Position numbers and translations under genes: made by a program. From NCBI GenBank assembly GCA_937995535.1, contig CALKJU010000020.1:124001-188000 (forward strand): DNA of 64,000 bases, given 5' to 3'. Positions 27,962-38,075 of the stretch are shown here, one piece after another. This DNA comes from an uncultured Alphaproteobacteria bacterium. GTDB taxonomy: Bacteria > Pseudomonadota > Alphaproteobacteria > Geminicoccales > Geminicoccaceae. The stretch's first letter is position 1. Each line of letters starts with the position of its first letter. Below the pieces are notes generated by a model. That model did no database searches, was not told the origin of the DNA, and saw only the letters and a program-made list of their open reading frames with translations.

Positions 27962-29527
27962 GTGAGCGATCCACGGGCATCAGCCACGACCCGGCGCGTT
28001 TTCGGCTCGCTCGCGGCGTCCGCCCTGTGGGCTTGGGGCATTCCGACCACATACGCCCGGACGGCCGCTCCCGACGAGCCACAGCCGTTCAGCTTCGAGC
28101 GGCTCGTCGAGCGAGCACGAATGGAGGCGGCAGAGCCGTACGTGCCGCCCCCGGATCTGCCGCGGGCGGTCGCCCGGCTGAGCTTTGAGGACCTGGTCCG
28201 GATCCGGTTTCGCCCCGAGCGCGCGATCTGGGCCGGCACGGACGGCTACCGGCTCCAGCTCGTCCATTTGGGGGGATACCTCCAGGCGCCCGTGCGCCTG
28301 TTCACGGTGCAGGACGGCATCGCGCGCGAGGTGCTCTACGATCCTGAGATGTTCGACTTCGGCGGGGTCGAACTGGAACCGCAACCGCCACAGCTCGGCT
28401 TCGCCGGTCTGCGCGTACATTACCCGCTCGACGGGCCCGAGGATCCGGAGCCGCTCCTGATCTTCCTCGGCGCCAGCTACTTCCGCGCGCGGGCGCGCGG
28501 GGCCCGCTACGGGCTCGCTGCGCGCGGGCTCGCCCTCGAGACGGGCCTCGGCCGACCAGAGGAGTTCCCGCGCTTCTCGAGCTTCTGGATCGAGCGTCCG
28601 GACGGCCCGACGGATCCGCTGACAATCCACGCGCTGCTCGAGAGCCCGAGCGTCGTCGGCGCGTACCGGTTCGTCGTCTCGGTTCGCGACGCCACCTTGA
28701 TGGACACGGATGCCAGTCTGTTCTTCCGGAGCGACGTGCAGCAGGTAGGCATCGCCCCGTTGACGAGCATGTACTATTTCGGCGCGAACGACCGGGTCGG
28801 GGTCGACGACTGGCGGCCAGCCGCCCACGACTCCGCGCTGCTGTCGGCCTGGCGCGGCTCGGGCGAGCTGATCGCACGCCCGCTGGTGAACCCGAGCGAG
28901 CTGCGCCTGAGCGTTTTCGTCGACGAGAACCCGCGCGGCTTTGGTCTGCTGCAGCGCGATCGGGATTTCCAGGCCTATCGCGACCTCGCGGCGCGCTACG
29001 AGCTGCGCCCCAACCTTTGGGTCCAGCCGAAGGGCCAGTGGGGTGCCGGGTCGGTGCGTCTGATCGAGATCCCGACTCCCGACGAGACCAACGACAACAT
29101 CGTGGCGTTCTGGACGCCCGAGGCGCCGGTCGCGGCGGGTCGCGAACTGCGCACCGCCTACACACTGCGCTGGTCGCTGGACGAGCCCATCTCGACCGGT
29201 CTGGCGCCGGTCCGTGGCACCTTCATCGGTGCCGGTGGCCCCCTCGGGGCGGACGGCCGCGACCGCGCGGTGCGCCGGATCGTGATCGACTTCGGCGCGT
29301 TCGATGTCGAGGGGGTGCCGGCGGACCTCTGGCCGGACCTGGTGTTGGAATGCAACAACGGCACCTGTGCGAACGCGACGCTCGAGCGGAACGGGCTGAC
29401 CGGCGGCTGGCGGGTCGTCCTCGATGTGCGCCCCGAAGGGCGTGACGCGGTCGAGCTGCGTGGCCTGCTCGCTCACGCGGGGCGCCCGGTCTCCGAGACC
29501 TGGCTCTACCGGCTCGACCGGTCGTGA
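27962..29527 (+). CDS. opgG: Periplasmic glucan biosynthesis protein OpgG/OpgD
   Basis: A 521-residue OpgG/OpgD protein that shapes the backbone of osmoregulated periplasmic glucans. The N-terminus TTRRVFGSLAA (R11, R12) is a twin-arginine signal as in OpgD, ending near residue 35. The mature part begins FSFERLVERARMEAAEPY and contains LEDL-type FEDLVRIRFRPERAIW, YFRARARGARYGLAARGLA and PTSM-like LTSMYYFGAND, typical of the MdoG family. The GTG at 27962 has an AGGA ribosome site. opgH follows with 29 bases between, as in E. coli. Confidence 0.92.
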   Translation: MSDPRASATTRRVFGSLAASALWAWGIPTTYARTAAPDEPQPFSFERLVERARMEAAEPYVPPPDLPRAVARLSFEDLVRIRFRPERAIWAGTDGYRLQLVHLGGYLQAPVRLFTVQDGIAREVLYDPEMFDFGGVELEPQPPQLGFAGLRVHYPLDGPEDPEPLLIFLGASYFRARARGARYGLAARGLALETGLGRPEEFPRFSSFWIERPDGPTDPLTIHALLESPSVVGAYRFVVSVRDATLMDTDASLFFRSDVQQVGIAPLTSMYYFGANDRVGVDDWRPAAHDSALLSAWRGSGELIARPLVNPSELRLSVFVDENPRGFGLLQRDRDFQAYRDLAARYELRPNLWVQPKGQWGAGSVRLIEIPTPDETNDNIVAFWTPEAPVAAGRELRTAYTLRWSLDEPISTGLAPVRGTFIGAGGPLGADGRDRAVRRIVIDFGAFDVEGVPADLWPDLVLECNNGTCANATLERNGLTGGWRVVLDVRPEGRDAVELRGLLAHAGRPVSETWLYRLDRS

Positions 29528-29556
29528 CCACATAAGAGCGGGTGGGAAGGCGCACC

Positions 29557-31983
29557 ATGTCGATGCCGCTTGCCGAGCCGCAGACGGTCCAGGCAGTCGC
29601 CTCGCCGCGCTGGACCATCGCGCGGGAGCGCGCGGAGGACTATTTGCGCGCCGCGGGTCTGGATCACGGCGCAGCCCGCTTGGTAAGCGAGGCTGCGGCC
29701 GCGCGCTGTGCGCTGCGCTCCGGTATCGACTCCACCGAGGACGCCATCCGCGCCACGCTCGAGAGCGTCCGTGACGACCTTTGGGGACCCGACGGGCCGG
29801 ACGGCTTCGCCGGCCGGCACGAGCCGGTTGCCCCGCGTCTGCACATCCGCTCGCAGACCCTGGGCTCGGTGATCGACTGGCGCCGCGCCGCGTGGCGCTT
29901 GCGCCGGCTGATCGTCCCCAACACCACACGACGGCGTGACGAGGTCGCGATCCGCGCCGCGGAGCTGTCGCGGCGGGCGCGACTCCGCCGCCTCGTGTTC
30001 GCGACACTGATCCTTGGCACCACGATCTGGGGCACCAACACCTTCCTCGGCATCCTGTCGGTCAACGGGCTCAGCGTCCTCGATCTGGCGCACACCGCCG
30101 TGTTCGCGGTGCTGCTGCTTTGGTTGGCGCAGTCGTTCTGGTCGTTGACCGCAGGCGCCGCGGTCAATCTCGCCCGCCTATGGCGAGGTCCGGGCGCGAA
30201 CGCCTCGCCGCGCGCCGCAGACGTGGCGCCGCGGGTGGCCCTGGTGATGCCCGTCTACAACGAGCCGCCGCAGCGGATCTTCGCCGGCCTGCAGGCGATG
30301 TGGGAGGATCTGGCGGCACAGGGCGGCCCGGCCGAACGCTTCGATCTGTTCATCCTCAGCGACACGACCGATCCGGACGTCTGGCTGGCGGAGCTGGAGA
30401 GCTGGCACCGGCTGCGCGACGCCGTCCCGGGCGGTGAGCGGATCTTCTACCGCCGTCGCTTCCGCAATCGTCGTCGCAAGAGCGGCAACATCGAGGACTT
30501 CCTCGTCCGCTGGGGCGGCGGCTACGGCTACATGCTGGTGCTCGACGCCGACAGCATCATGTCGGCGAGGACCATGGTCGCTCTCGCCGAGCGGATGGAC
30601 GCCAACCCCCACGTCGGCTTGATCCAGGCACCGCCGAAGCTCGTCCGCGGGCGATCCTTGTTCGCGCGGATGCTGCAGCTTGCCGGCGAGCTCTACGGGC
30701 CGCTCTCGGCCAGCGGGATCAGCTACTGGGCGATGGGCGAGGGCAACTATTGGGGCCACAACGCCATCATCCGCATCGCCCCGTGGGTGCGGCTGTGCGG
30801 GCTCCCGCTTCTGCCCGGCCGCGCCCCGCTCGGCGGTGAGATTCTCAGCCACGACTTCGTCGAGGCGGCGCTGATGCGCCGCGGCGGTTGGCAGGTCTGG
30901 ATCGCCGACGACCTGACCGAGTCTTACGAGGAGCCGCCGCCCGGGATCGAGGAGTTCGCGACACGCGACCGGCGCTGGTGCCAGGGCAATCTGCAACACA
31001 TCCGCGTCCTCTTCGGGCGCAACCTGCATTGGGTGAGCCGGCTGCATCTGACGATCGGCGTCATGGCCTACCTGACCTCGCCCCTGTGGCTCCTGTTTCT
31101 CGTCCTCGCCGCCGCGCAGGCTTGGGAGCTGACATACACGCAGCCGGTCTATTTTGTGGACAACTGGCCGTTCCCCCTGCTGCCGGTCTCGGTCGGCCAC
31201 GAGGCGGGCTTCCTGCTCGCCGCAACGCTCGGGCTGCTGTTCGCCCCGCGGCTGATGGGCCTCGCGCTCGCGCTGCTCGACCGCGAGCGGCGGCGCCGGC
31301 TCGGTGGCGCTATCCGCATCGTGGTCAGCGCGTTGCTCGAGACCCTGTTCTCGGCGCTGCTGGCGCCGGTGATGATGCTGATGCATACACGGTTCGTGCT
31401 GGCGATCCTGTTCGGTGCCGCGATCGAGTGGACGGCACAGAAGCGTGAGGCGGCGCGCACCGCTCTCGGCGAGGCGATCCGCCGGTTCGGCTGGATCAGT
31501 GTTCTCGGCGTGGTGGCGACGATCGCAGCTGCTGTCGCAACCCCGATCTTGCTGCTGTGGCTGGTTCCGGTCGTCGCCGGCTGGTGCCTCGCCGTGCCCC
31601 TCGTGCTGCTGGGCGCACGCACGGATCTCGGCGAACGGCTGCGCCGTCGCGGTCTGCTGCTGATCGCCGAGGAGACCGATCCACCAGCGGTGTTGCGGCG
31701 TCTGGACGAGATCGAGGAGGAGGCTGCGCCGCCGGCGGGCGATCCCTTCGTCCGCGCCGTGCTGGAGCCGCGTCGGAACGCCCTGCATCTGGAGCTGCTC
31801 GAGCGACACGGTGACGACGCGCCGGCCCAGGTGACGCCGATGCTCGAGCGGAAAGCCGTGTATCTCGGGCCGGCGGCACTGGACAAGGCCGAGCGCCGGG
31901 CGATCCTCGAGGATCCGCAGGCGATGCGCCGGTTGCACCTGCTGGCTTGGGTCCATTGGCCGGCGATTGGTGTCCGGCTCTAG
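29557..31983 (+). CDS. opgH: Glucan glucosyltransferase OpgH
   Basis: An 808-residue inner-membrane glucosyltransferase that polymerises UDP-glucose into periplasmic glucan and exports it. Two membrane segments precede a GT2 domain starting near residue 225 ([15 protein letters not shown]), with [26 protein letters not shown] and the [10 protein letters not shown] acceptor motif, then several membrane segments at about 495-690. E. coli OpgH is 847 residues. The ATG at 29557 has a good GGGAAGG site, preferred over the GTG at 29542. It forms a two-gene operon with opgG. Confidence 0.94.
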   Translation: MSMPLAEPQTVQAVASPRWTIARERAEDYLRAAGLDHGAARLVSEAAAARCALRSGIDSTEDAIRATLESVRDDLWGPDGPDGFAGRHEPVAPRLHIRSQTLGSVIDWRRAAWRLRRLIVPNTTRRRDEVAIRAAELSRRARLRRLVFATLILGTTIWGTNTFLGILSVNGLSVLDLAHTAVFAVLLLWLAQSFWSLTAGAAVNLARLWRGPGANASPRAADVAPRVALVMPVYNEPPQRIFAGLQAMWEDLAAQGGPAERFDLFILSDTTDPDVWLAELESWHRLRDAVPGGERIFYRRRFRNRRRKSGNIEDFLVRWGGGYGYMLVLDADSIMSARTMVALAERMDANPHVGLIQAPPKLVRGRSLFARMLQLAGELYGPLSASGISYWAMGEGNYWGHNAIIRIAPWVRLCGLPLLPGRAPLGGEILSHDFVEAALMRRGGWQVWIADDLTESYEEPPPGIEEFATRDRRWCQGNLQHIRVLFGRNLHWVSRLHLTIGVMAYLTSPLWLLFLVLAAAQAWELTYTQPVYFVDNWPFPLLPVSVGHEAGFLLAATLGLLFAPRLMGLALALLDRERRRRLGGAIRIVVSALLETLFSALLAPVMMLMHTRFVLAILFGAAIEWTAQKREAARTALGEAIRRFGWISVLGVVATIAAAVATPILLLWLVPVVAGWCLAVPLVLLGARTDLGERLRRRGLLLIAEETDPPAVLRRLDEIEEEAAPPAGDPFVRAVLEPRRNALHLELLERHGDDAPAQVTPMLERKAVYLGPAALDKAERRAILEDPQAMRRLHLLAWVHWPAIGVRL

Positions 31984-32062
31984 CCGCGCGGCACGACCCG
32001 GCAGGCGTCAGCGAACTCCGATCACAAGGCCATCGGCCGAGAATCCTGGGCAGCCAGCATCC

Positions 32063-33865
32063 GTGAGCCAGAACGACGCGCCGCCGCAGGGCCTGCGGAG
32101 CATTCTGCCGCTGCTGGCGCCGCATCTGTGGCCGCCCGGGGAACCCGCGCTCCGGCTGTGCGTGGCCGTCGCCCTGGCCGCGCTCATGGCTGCCAAGCTG
32201 ACCAACATCGCTGTTCCGTTCTTCTTGAAGTTCGTCATCGACGGGCTCAGCGCGCCGGGCATGGCCGTCGTCCCGGTCGCCGCGCTCGCCGCCTATGGCG
32301 GAGCCCGGCTCGGCGCCGCCGCCTTCACCGAGCTGCGCGATGCGGTCTTCGCGCGGGTCGGGCAGCGCGCGGCCCGGGTCACCGCGCGCGGCATTTACGC
32401 GCACCTGTTCGAGCTCTCGCTCGCCTATCATCTCGAGCGACGCACCGGCGAGCTGAGCCGCGCCATCGAGCGCGGGGTCAAGGCGGTCAGCTTCCTGCTG
32501 CAGACGGCGCTGTTCAGCCTCGTGCCGACGCTGCTCGAATTCCTCCTCGTCATCGCCATCCTGCTGTGGCGCTATCCGCCGGTCTTCGCCCTGTGCGTGT
32601 TCGCGACGATCGCGGCCTACGCGGCCTTCACCATCGTCACGACCAACTGGCGGACGCGCTTCCGGCGCGAGATGAACCGCCGTGACAACGAGTTCAGCGG
32701 CCAAGCCGTCGACGGACTGATCAACTACGAGACGGTCAAGGCGTTCGGCAACGAGGCCTACGAGACGGCACGCCTCGATCGCTCGCTGAAGGCCTACGAG
32801 GACGCGGCGGTGCGCTCGGAGACGAGCCTCGCCTTCCTCAACGCCGGCCAGGCCGGGATCATCGCCAGTGGGGTGAGCTTGGCCATGTGGCTCGCCGCGC
32901 GCGGCGTCGTCGCCGGACAGCTCACCGTCGGCGACGTGGTGCTCGTCAACGCCTTCATCCTGCAGCTCTATCAGCCGCTCAACTTCCTCGGCATCATGTA
33001 CCGCGAGCTCAAGCAGTCGCTCATCGACATGGAGAACCTCGGTGCGCTGCAGCAGCTGCGCCCGCAGATCGCCGACCGCCCCGGAGCGACCGCCCTTGTC
33101 GTCGACGGCGCGGATGTGCGGTTCGCCAACGTCCGCTTCGCCTATGACGAGCGCCGACCGATCCTCGACGGGGTCGACTTCACGATCCCGAGCGGGCGCA
33201 AGCTCGCGATCGTCGGGCCGTCCGGTGCCGGCAAGTCGACCATCGTCCGCCTGCTGTTCCGCTTCTACGACGTGACCGGCGGCGCGATCCGGATCGCCGG
33301 CCAGGACATCCGCGACGTCACGCAAGCCTCGCTGCGCGCGGCGATCGGCGTCGTGCCGCAGGACACCGTTCTGTTCAACGACACGATCGGCGCGAACATC
33401 GCCTATGGCCGCCCCGGCGCCAGCCAGCGCGAGATCGAGGCCGCGGCACGCGTCGCGCAGATCCACGACTTCATCGCCGGGCTGCCCGACGGCTACGCGA
33501 CCGTCGTCGGTGAGCGCGGGCTCAAGCTCTCCGGGGGCGAGAAGCAGCGCGTCGCGATGGCCCGAGTCCTGCTGAAGGACCCGGCGATCCTGGTGCTCGA
33601 CGAAGCGACCTCGGCGCTCGACAGCCGGACCGAGCAGGCTCTCCAGGAGGCGCTGGCACGTGTGGCGCAGGGGCGCACCACCCTGGTCATCGCGCATCGC
33701 CTGTCCACGATCGTGGACGCCGACGAGATCGTTGTGCTCGAGAACGGTCGGATCGTCGAACGCGGGACGCATGCGGCGCTCCTGGCCGGGCGCGGGCTCT
33801 ACCACCGCATGTGGACTCGCCAACAGCAGGAACCGGAGAACGCGGAACTCGTTGCGACCTGCTGA
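32063..33865 (+). CDS. Atm1-family ABC exporter (half transporter)
   Basis: A 600-residue half ABC transporter that should act as a homodimer in the inner membrane. Six membrane segments span about 30-300, with the Atm1-like [13 protein letters not shown] type region [19 protein letters not shown]. The ATPase has Walker [10 protein letters not shown] (385-393), signature LSGGEKQR (489-496) and Walker [13 protein letters not shown] (509-520). The closest characterised members are bacterial Atm1 proteins that export glutathione-linked metals or sulfur compounds. The GTG at 32063 gives the normal length. It is 79 bases downstream of opgH and may be co-transcribed. Confidence 0.9.
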   Translation: MSQNDAPPQGLRSILPLLAPHLWPPGEPALRLCVAVALAALMAAKLTNIAVPFFLKFVIDGLSAPGMAVVPVAALAAYGGARLGAAAFTELRDAVFARVGQRAARVTARGIYAHLFELSLAYHLERRTGELSRAIERGVKAVSFLLQTALFSLVPTLLEFLLVIAILLWRYPPVFALCVFATIAAYAAFTIVTTNWRTRFRREMNRRDNEFSGQAVDGLINYETVKAFGNEAYETARLDRSLKAYEDAAVRSETSLAFLNAGQAGIIASGVSLAMWLAARGVVAGQLTVGDVVLVNAFILQLYQPLNFLGIMYRELKQSLIDMENLGALQQLRPQIADRPGATALVVDGADVRFANVRFAYDERRPILDGVDFTIPSGRKLAIVGPSGAGKSTIVRLLFRFYDVTGGAIRIAGQDIRDVTQASLRAAIGVVPQDTVLFNDTIGANIAYGRPGASQREIEAAARVAQIHDFIAGLPDGYATVVGERGLKLSGGEKQRVAMARVLLKDPAILVLDEATSALDSRTEQALQEALARVAQGRTTLVIAHRLSTIVDADEIVVLENGRIVERGTHAALLAGRGLYHRMWTRQQQEPENAELVATC

Positions 33866-33966
33866 CCGGCTTCACGGCGTCCCCGCATCGGGGCCGGCCG
33901 AGCTTTGGCCGCCGATGTCGCGCCCGCTGAGCGCAGCTACAGCCAGGGCCCACCGCCGCCCGAGCC

Positions 33967-35463
33967 TCACGGACGCAGCTCGCCGGCCAGCACTCGCTCG
34001 GCCAGCGCCTCGATCTCCGCGCCCAGGGGGCGGTCGTCGTCGAGATGGGGGCTCGCCTCGCGGACCAGTGCGTGGGCGCGCTCGAGCGGCTCGCTCGACC
34101 GCAGCGGGCGGCGGAAGTCGATGCCCTGGGCAGCGCAGATCAGCTCGATCGCGAGCAGTCGGGCGAGGTTGTCGGCCATCGGATGGAGCCGGCGTGCCGC
34201 ATAGGCCGCCATGCTGACATGGTCTTCCTGGTTCGCCGAGGTCGGCAAGCTCTCGCTGCACACCGGCGTCGCCTGGTGCTTGAGCTCGGCCTGCAGCGCG
34301 GCGGCGGTGACCTGGGCGATCATCAGGCCCGAGTTGAGGCCCGGGCGCGGGGTGAGGAATGGGGGCAGGTTGGACAGCGTCGGGTCGGTCAGCAGCGCGA
34401 TCCGCCGCTCGGCGATGGCCCCGATCTCGGTCATCGCCAGTGCGATGCGATCGGCCGCGGTCGCGACCGGCTCGGCGTGAAAATTGCCGCCGGAGAGGAT
34501 CTCGTTCGTGTCCGGGAAGACGAGCGGGTTGTCCGAGACCCCGTTGCATTCGCGCTCGAGCGCGGCGCCGGCCTCGAGCAGCAGGTCGAGGCAGGCGCCC
34601 ATCACCTGCGGCTGACAGCGCAGCGAATAGGGATCCTGCACGCGGTCGCAGTCGGCGTGCGAGGCGCGGATCTGGCTGCCAGCGAGCAGCCGGCGGAGCG
34701 TGTCGGCGACCTCGGCCTGCCCGGGCTGGCGGCGAAGCGCCTGGATGCGCGGGTCGAACGGCACGTCGGAGCCCAGCGCCGCATCGACGCTCATTGCTCC
34801 GGCGACCAGCGCCGTGTCGAGCAGCCGTCGGGCCTTCCAGAAGCCACCCACGGCGAGCGCGGTCGAGACCTGCGTGCCGTTGAGCAGCGCCAGACCCTCT
34901 TTCGGACCCAGCGGCAGGGGCGTAAGGCCGAGCTCAGGCAACAGGTCCGCCGCCGGCCGCCGTCGCCCGGCATGGACGACCTCGCCGACCCCGATCAGCG
35001 CCCCGGCGAGATGGGCCAGCGGTGCCAGATCGCCGGACGCGCCCACCGAGCCCTGCGACGGGATGACGGGTAGCCCATCAGCCGCCAGCAGGCGTAGGAG
35101 CGCCGCGATCGTGCCGGGGCGGACGCCGGAGTGGCCGAGTGCCAAGCTCGCCGCCTTGAGGACCAGCACGAGCCGGGTCGTGGTCGGGTCGAGCGGCGGG
35201 CCGACGCCGCACATGTGCGACAGCACGATGCGCCGCTGCAGCTCGGTCACGTCGGCCGGCGCGATCCGCACGCGGGCGAGCTTTCCGAAGCCGGTGTTGA
35301 CGCCGTAGACCGGCGCTGTCCCGGCGGCGGCGCGCGCGACCACCGCGGCCGCGGCCTCGATGCCGGGGCCGAACGCGGCGTCGAGCTCGAGGCGCACGGG
35401 CGGGTCGGCGAGCCACGCCTCCAGTGTGTCGAGACGCAGCTTGCCCGGGACCAGGGTCGGCAT
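33967..35463 (-). CDS. hutH: Histidine ammonia-lyase
   Basis: A 498-residue enzyme deaminating histidine to urocanate, the first step of histidine catabolism. The MIO-forming tripeptide is ASG in [15 protein letters not shown] (ASGD at 142-145), and the catalytic Tyr is in [13 protein letters not shown] (Tyr53). Length is normal (about 500-510). I used the ATG at 35463 because GGAG lies 7 bases ahead; the GTG at 35469 is too close to it. No other hut gene is adjacent, so this may be an isolated copy. Confidence 0.95.
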   Translation of the reverse strand: MPTLVPGKLRLDTLEAWLADPPVRLELDAAFGPGIEAAAAVVARAAAGTAPVYGVNTGFGKLARVRIAPADVTELQRRIVLSHMCGVGPPLDPTTTRLVLVLKAASLALGHSGVRPGTIAALLRLLAADGLPVIPSQGSVGASGDLAPLAHLAGALIGVGEVVHAGRRRPAADLLPELGLTPLPLGPKEGLALLNGTQVSTALAVGGFWKARRLLDTALVAGAMSVDAALGSDVPFDPRIQALRRQPGQAEVADTLRRLLAGSQIRASHADCDRVQDPYSLRCQPQVMGACLDLLLEAGAALERECNGVSDNPLVFPDTNEILSGGNFHAEPVATAADRIALAMTEIGAIAERRIALLTDPTLSNLPPFLTPRPGLNSGLMIAQVTAAALQAELKHQATPVCSESLPTSANQEDHVSMAAYAARRLHPMADNLARLLAIELICAAQGIDFRRPLRSSEPLERAHALVREASPHLDDDRPLGAEIEALAERVLAGELRP

Positions 35464-35542
35464 CGGCACACTCCAGCGGCCACACGTCCGGCGGATGACG
35501 GCGAGGGCGCGATCATGCTAACGGCCACTCCGGAGGTGGACC

Positions 35543-35974
35543 ATGGTGGACGCGGTGGCGCTGGCCTGCGATCACGCCGGTGTCGCGCTCAAGCAGGAGC
35601 TGCGGGCCGTTCTGGAGCGCGCCGGACGGATCGTGCTCGACCTCGGCACGGACGGCCCCGAGTCGGTCGATTACCCGGACTTCGCCGACCGCATGGCGGA
35701 GGCGCTGGCCGACGGTCGCGCCAGTCGTGGCGTGCTGCTCTGCGGCTCCGGGATCGGCATCAGCATCGCCGCCAACCGCCATCGCCATGTCCGCGCGGCG
35801 CTCTGTCACGACGCCACCACCGCGCGGCTCGCGCGCGAGCACAACGACGCCAACGTCCTGGTCCTCGGCTCGCGGGTCGTCGGCGTGCAGACCGCGCTCG
35901 ACTGTCTCGAGGTGTTCCTCGCTACGCCGTTCGCCGGCGGGCGGCACGCGCGGCGCCTCAGCAAGCTCGGCTGA
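35543..35974 (+). CDS. rpiB: Ribose-5-phosphate isomerase B
   Basis: A 143-residue RpiB/LacAB isomerase interconverting ribose-5-phosphate and ribulose-5-phosphate. It contains [10 protein letters not shown] near the N-terminus and the active-site [18 protein letters not shown], with the catalytic cysteine; GAREH..ANVL follows. A GGAGGT site precedes the ATG by six bases. The stop overlaps nrdR (TGATG). In many alphaproteobacteria glyA sits between them; here it is absent. Confidence 0.95.
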   Translation: MVDAVALACDHAGVALKQELRAVLERAGRIVLDLGTDGPESVDYPDFADRMAEALADGRASRGVLLCGSGIGISIAANRHRHVRAALCHDATTARLAREHNDANVLVLGSRVVGVQTALDCLEVFLATPFAGGRHARRLSKLG

Positions 35975-36441
35975 TGCGCTGTCCGTTCTGCGGAGCGGAG
36001 GACACGCAGGTCAAGGATTCGCGCCCGGTCGAGGACGCGGCGGTGATCCGCCGGCGTCGGCAATGCGCAGTGTGCGGCGCTCGCTTCACGACCTTCGAGC
36101 GCGTCCAGCTCCGCGAGCTGGCGGTGGTCAAGAAGGACGGGCGCCGCGTTCCGTTCGAGCGCGACAAGCTCGCCCGCTCGATCCGCATCGCGACGCGCAA
36201 GCGCGGCATCAGCGAGGAGCAGATCGAGCGGATCGTCAACGGCATCGTCCGGCAGATCGAGACCAGCGGGGAAAGCGACATTCCCTCGACGCGGCTGGGC
36301 GAGCTGGCAATGGCCAGCCTCGCCGAGCTCGACGAGGTGGCCTATGTCCGCTTCGCCTCGGTCTACCGGGACTTCGCCGACGCGCGCGACTTCGAGGAGT
36401 TCATCCGCCGCCTGCCGAACGGTGAGGACGGCTCAGGCTAG
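35974..36441 (+). CDS. nrdR: Transcriptional repressor NrdR
   Basis: A 155-residue repressor of ribonucleotide reductase genes that senses ATP and dATP. The zinc ribbon cysteines are C3, C6, C31 and C34 (MRCPFC, QCAVCG), and the ATP-cone domain covers about 49-139 ([19 protein letters not shown]). Length is standard. The ATG is coupled to the rpiB stop (TGATG), and the 3' end overlaps the converging flavin-binding gene by four bases. Confidence 0.96.
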   Translation: MRCPFCGAEDTQVKDSRPVEDAAVIRRRRQCAVCGARFTTFERVQLRELAVVKKDGRRVPFERDKLARSIRIATRKRGISEEQIERIVNGIVRQIETSGESDIPSTRLGELAMASLAELDEVAYVRFASVYRDFADARDFEEFIRRLPNGEDGSG

Positions 36442-37094
36442 AGGCCGTTGCCCACGCACGGGACCGGCGGCGGTGGATCGCCGACGATGCGCTCGTCCGG
36501 CACGGGTAGGCCCAGCCGCTGCTCGACCGGTATCACCCCGGCCCAGATCGGCAGCGCATAGTCCAGCGCATCGTCGACCGGCGGTCCGGTGCGGATCTTG
36601 GCCGATGCCTCGTTCAGCTCCATCCACAGGACCGTGGTCGCTCGCAACTCCTGAGCCGTGACCGGGCGCAGGGCGGTCCAGCGGCCCGGCGCGATCCGCT
36701 CGACGAACCCGCGGAGCGCCAGCTCCTTCTCGTCGCGATCGAACACCGTCCGGGCCGTGCCGAGCGCCATCACCGCGCGGTAGTTCATCGAATGGTGGAA
36801 AGCGGAGCGGGCGAGCACGAGTCCGTCGAGGTGGGTGACGGTGAGGCAGCAGCGCACCCCCTCACCCTGGAGTGCCCGAAGCATCCGGCTGGCGCTCGAG
36901 CCGTGCCAATAGACGCGGCTTCCGTGTCGCCAATGCGCCGTCGGCGTGACGTAGGGCTGGCCCTCGATCACGTAGCCGACATGACAGACATATCCTGCGT
37001 CGAGGATCGCGTGCACGGTCCCGGCGTCGTAGCGGCCGCGCTTCGGCATCCGGCGAACCCGGGTCCGCGACGAGGGGGCTGAGCTGGTGCGCAT
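36438..37094 (-). CDS. Pyridoxamine 5'-phosphate oxidase-like flavoprotein
   Basis: A 218-residue protein of the Pyridox_ox_2 (flavin-nucleotide binding split-barrel) family. Key features are [50 protein letters not shown] and [16 protein letters not shown], which are the family hallmarks for FMN binding. The upstream ATG at 37094 is used because RTRVRR lies in the conserved part. The substrate is unknown. It is divergent from the DHp gene across 222 bases. Confidence 0.85.
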   Translation of the reverse strand: MRTSSAPSSRTRVRRMPKRGRYDAGTVHAILDAGYVCHVGYVIEGQPYVTPTAHWRHGSRVYWHGSSASRMLRALQGEGVRCCLTVTHLDGLVLARSAFHHSMNYRAVMALGTARTVFDRDEKELALRGFVERIAPGRWTALRPVTAQELRATTVLWMELNEASAKIRTGPPVDDALDYALPIWAGVIPVEQRLGLPVPDERIVGDPPPPVPCVGNGL

Positions 37095-37219
37095 GGCCGG
37101 CGGCTCCGATGGTCAGCCGCCAGCCTCACGCTCCCGTGGTCGCCGCACCAGGGCCAATCGGGCAAATGGAAGGAGCCACGGACGATCCGTGGCTGATCGC
37201 CGCAGCGTGATCGGTGTCA

Positions 37220-37248
37220 TTGGTCCGTCAACCGCTCCTGCCTACCCT
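37220..37248 (+). promoter_or_regulatory. Weak promoter candidate ahead of the DHp gene
   Basis: TTGGTC (37220-37225), 17 bases, TACCCT (37243-37248), the latter running into a CCCT-GT-AGGG inverted repeat at 37245-37254. Match quality is low; the repeat would suit a repressor site. Confidence 0.25.
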
Positions 37249-37316
37249 GTAGGGCAAGGCGTGTGACCACGGCGCAGGTTCGGGCCGCCTGCCGCAATGG
37301 AAGCTGGAGGACCTGG

Positions 37317-37553
37317 ATGTCGCTTGCGCCCCTGGCGCGGCCGCCCGGCCGTTTGCCGATGGCCTACGAGGCGCTCGAACACGAGCTGCGGACGCCTTTG
37401 GCGTCGCTGCGCTCGCTGGCCGAGATCCTCCGTGACCACCCGGAGCTGTCCGAGGCCGAGCGGCGGCGCTTCCTCGACGCGATGATCGGCGAGACGCAGC
37501 GGCTGCAAGGGACGCTGGACGCGATCCTCGAGTGGGCCGAGGAGCGGGCCTGA
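37317..37553 (+). CDS. Orphan histidine-kinase DHp (HisKA) domain
   Basis: A 78-residue protein that is little more than a dimerisation/phosphoacceptor domain. The H box is EHELRTPLASLRSLAEIL with phosphoacceptor-like H22 at residues 21-38, followed by a second helix (about 47-74) that could complete the helical hairpin. There is no ATPase (HATPase) domain, sensor, or response regulator nearby. The ATG at 37317 has GGAGG six bases ahead (37306-37310), so translation from there is likely. It could accept phosphate from another kinase, as in phosphorelay proteins such as ChpT, or titrate a kinase by forming mixed dimers. A degraded kinase remnant is the alternative, but the good ribosome site speaks against it. 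Confidence 0.7.
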   Translation: MSLAPLARPPGRLPMAYEALEHELRTPLASLRSLAEILRDHPELSEAERRRFLDAMIGETQRLQGTLDAILEWAEERA

Positions 37554-37566
37554 GCCGGACGCCGCC

Positions 37567-38043
37567 CTACCAGCCAGCGGTGCCCGGGGCGCCCTTGAAC
37601 GGGCCGATGATCCGGGACGTGATCCAGCCGCCGTAGAAGTCGCCGTCCTGTGGTGTGACGCGCTCCTCGCCGACGAAGCAGGCATCGACCCGCGACGCAT
37701 AGAAGGCGAGATGATCCGCGATCGCCGCGTAGGGTGGCGTCGGGTCTGGGTAGCTCCACGCCGCCGCCAGCGCCCGATGCTCGCCGACCACCAAGGTCCA
37801 GTAGCGGGCCCACCCCTTGAACTCGCAGAATGACCGACCTGTCGCCGGTCGCAGAAGATCCATGCGCACGTCGTCCGGCGGCAGGTAGTAGACGGGCGGG
37901 TGGCTGGTCTCCAGCACCCGCCAGCCGCGCGCACTGTCGCCGACCGTCACGCCGCCGAAGACGACCCGCAGCCGTTGCACCACGCGCTCCAGCCGCGGCG
38001 GGCGCGGGTAGTCCCAAACGGACTCTTTCGACATATCGCTCAT
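37567..38043 (-). CDS. DUF427 family protein
   Basis: A 158-residue protein of the DUF427 family: WDYPRPPRLERV, then ETSHPPVYYLPPDDVRMDLL, FCEFKGWARYW and the C-terminal GDFYGGWITSRIIGPFKG, which is diagnostic. No enzymatic function is established. It follows the GH31 gene by 32 bases on the same strand, and the DHp gene converges upon it. Confidence 0.85.
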   Translation of the reverse strand: MSDMSKESVWDYPRPPRLERVVQRLRVVFGGVTVGDSARGWRVLETSHPPVYYLPPDDVRMDLLRPATGRSFCEFKGWARYWTLVVGEHRALAAAWSYPDPTPPYAAIADHLAFYASRVDACFVGEERVTPQDGDFYGGWITSRIIGPFKGAPGTAGW

Positions 38044-38075
38044 GGGTGTCGCTACGATGACCGGTCCGCGAGCGA

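Noticed and set aside
33866-33966. Terminator between the Atm1 and hutH genes
   Set aside because: A short CCCCG/CGGGG inverted repeat near 33880-33895 lacks a T run on either strand.
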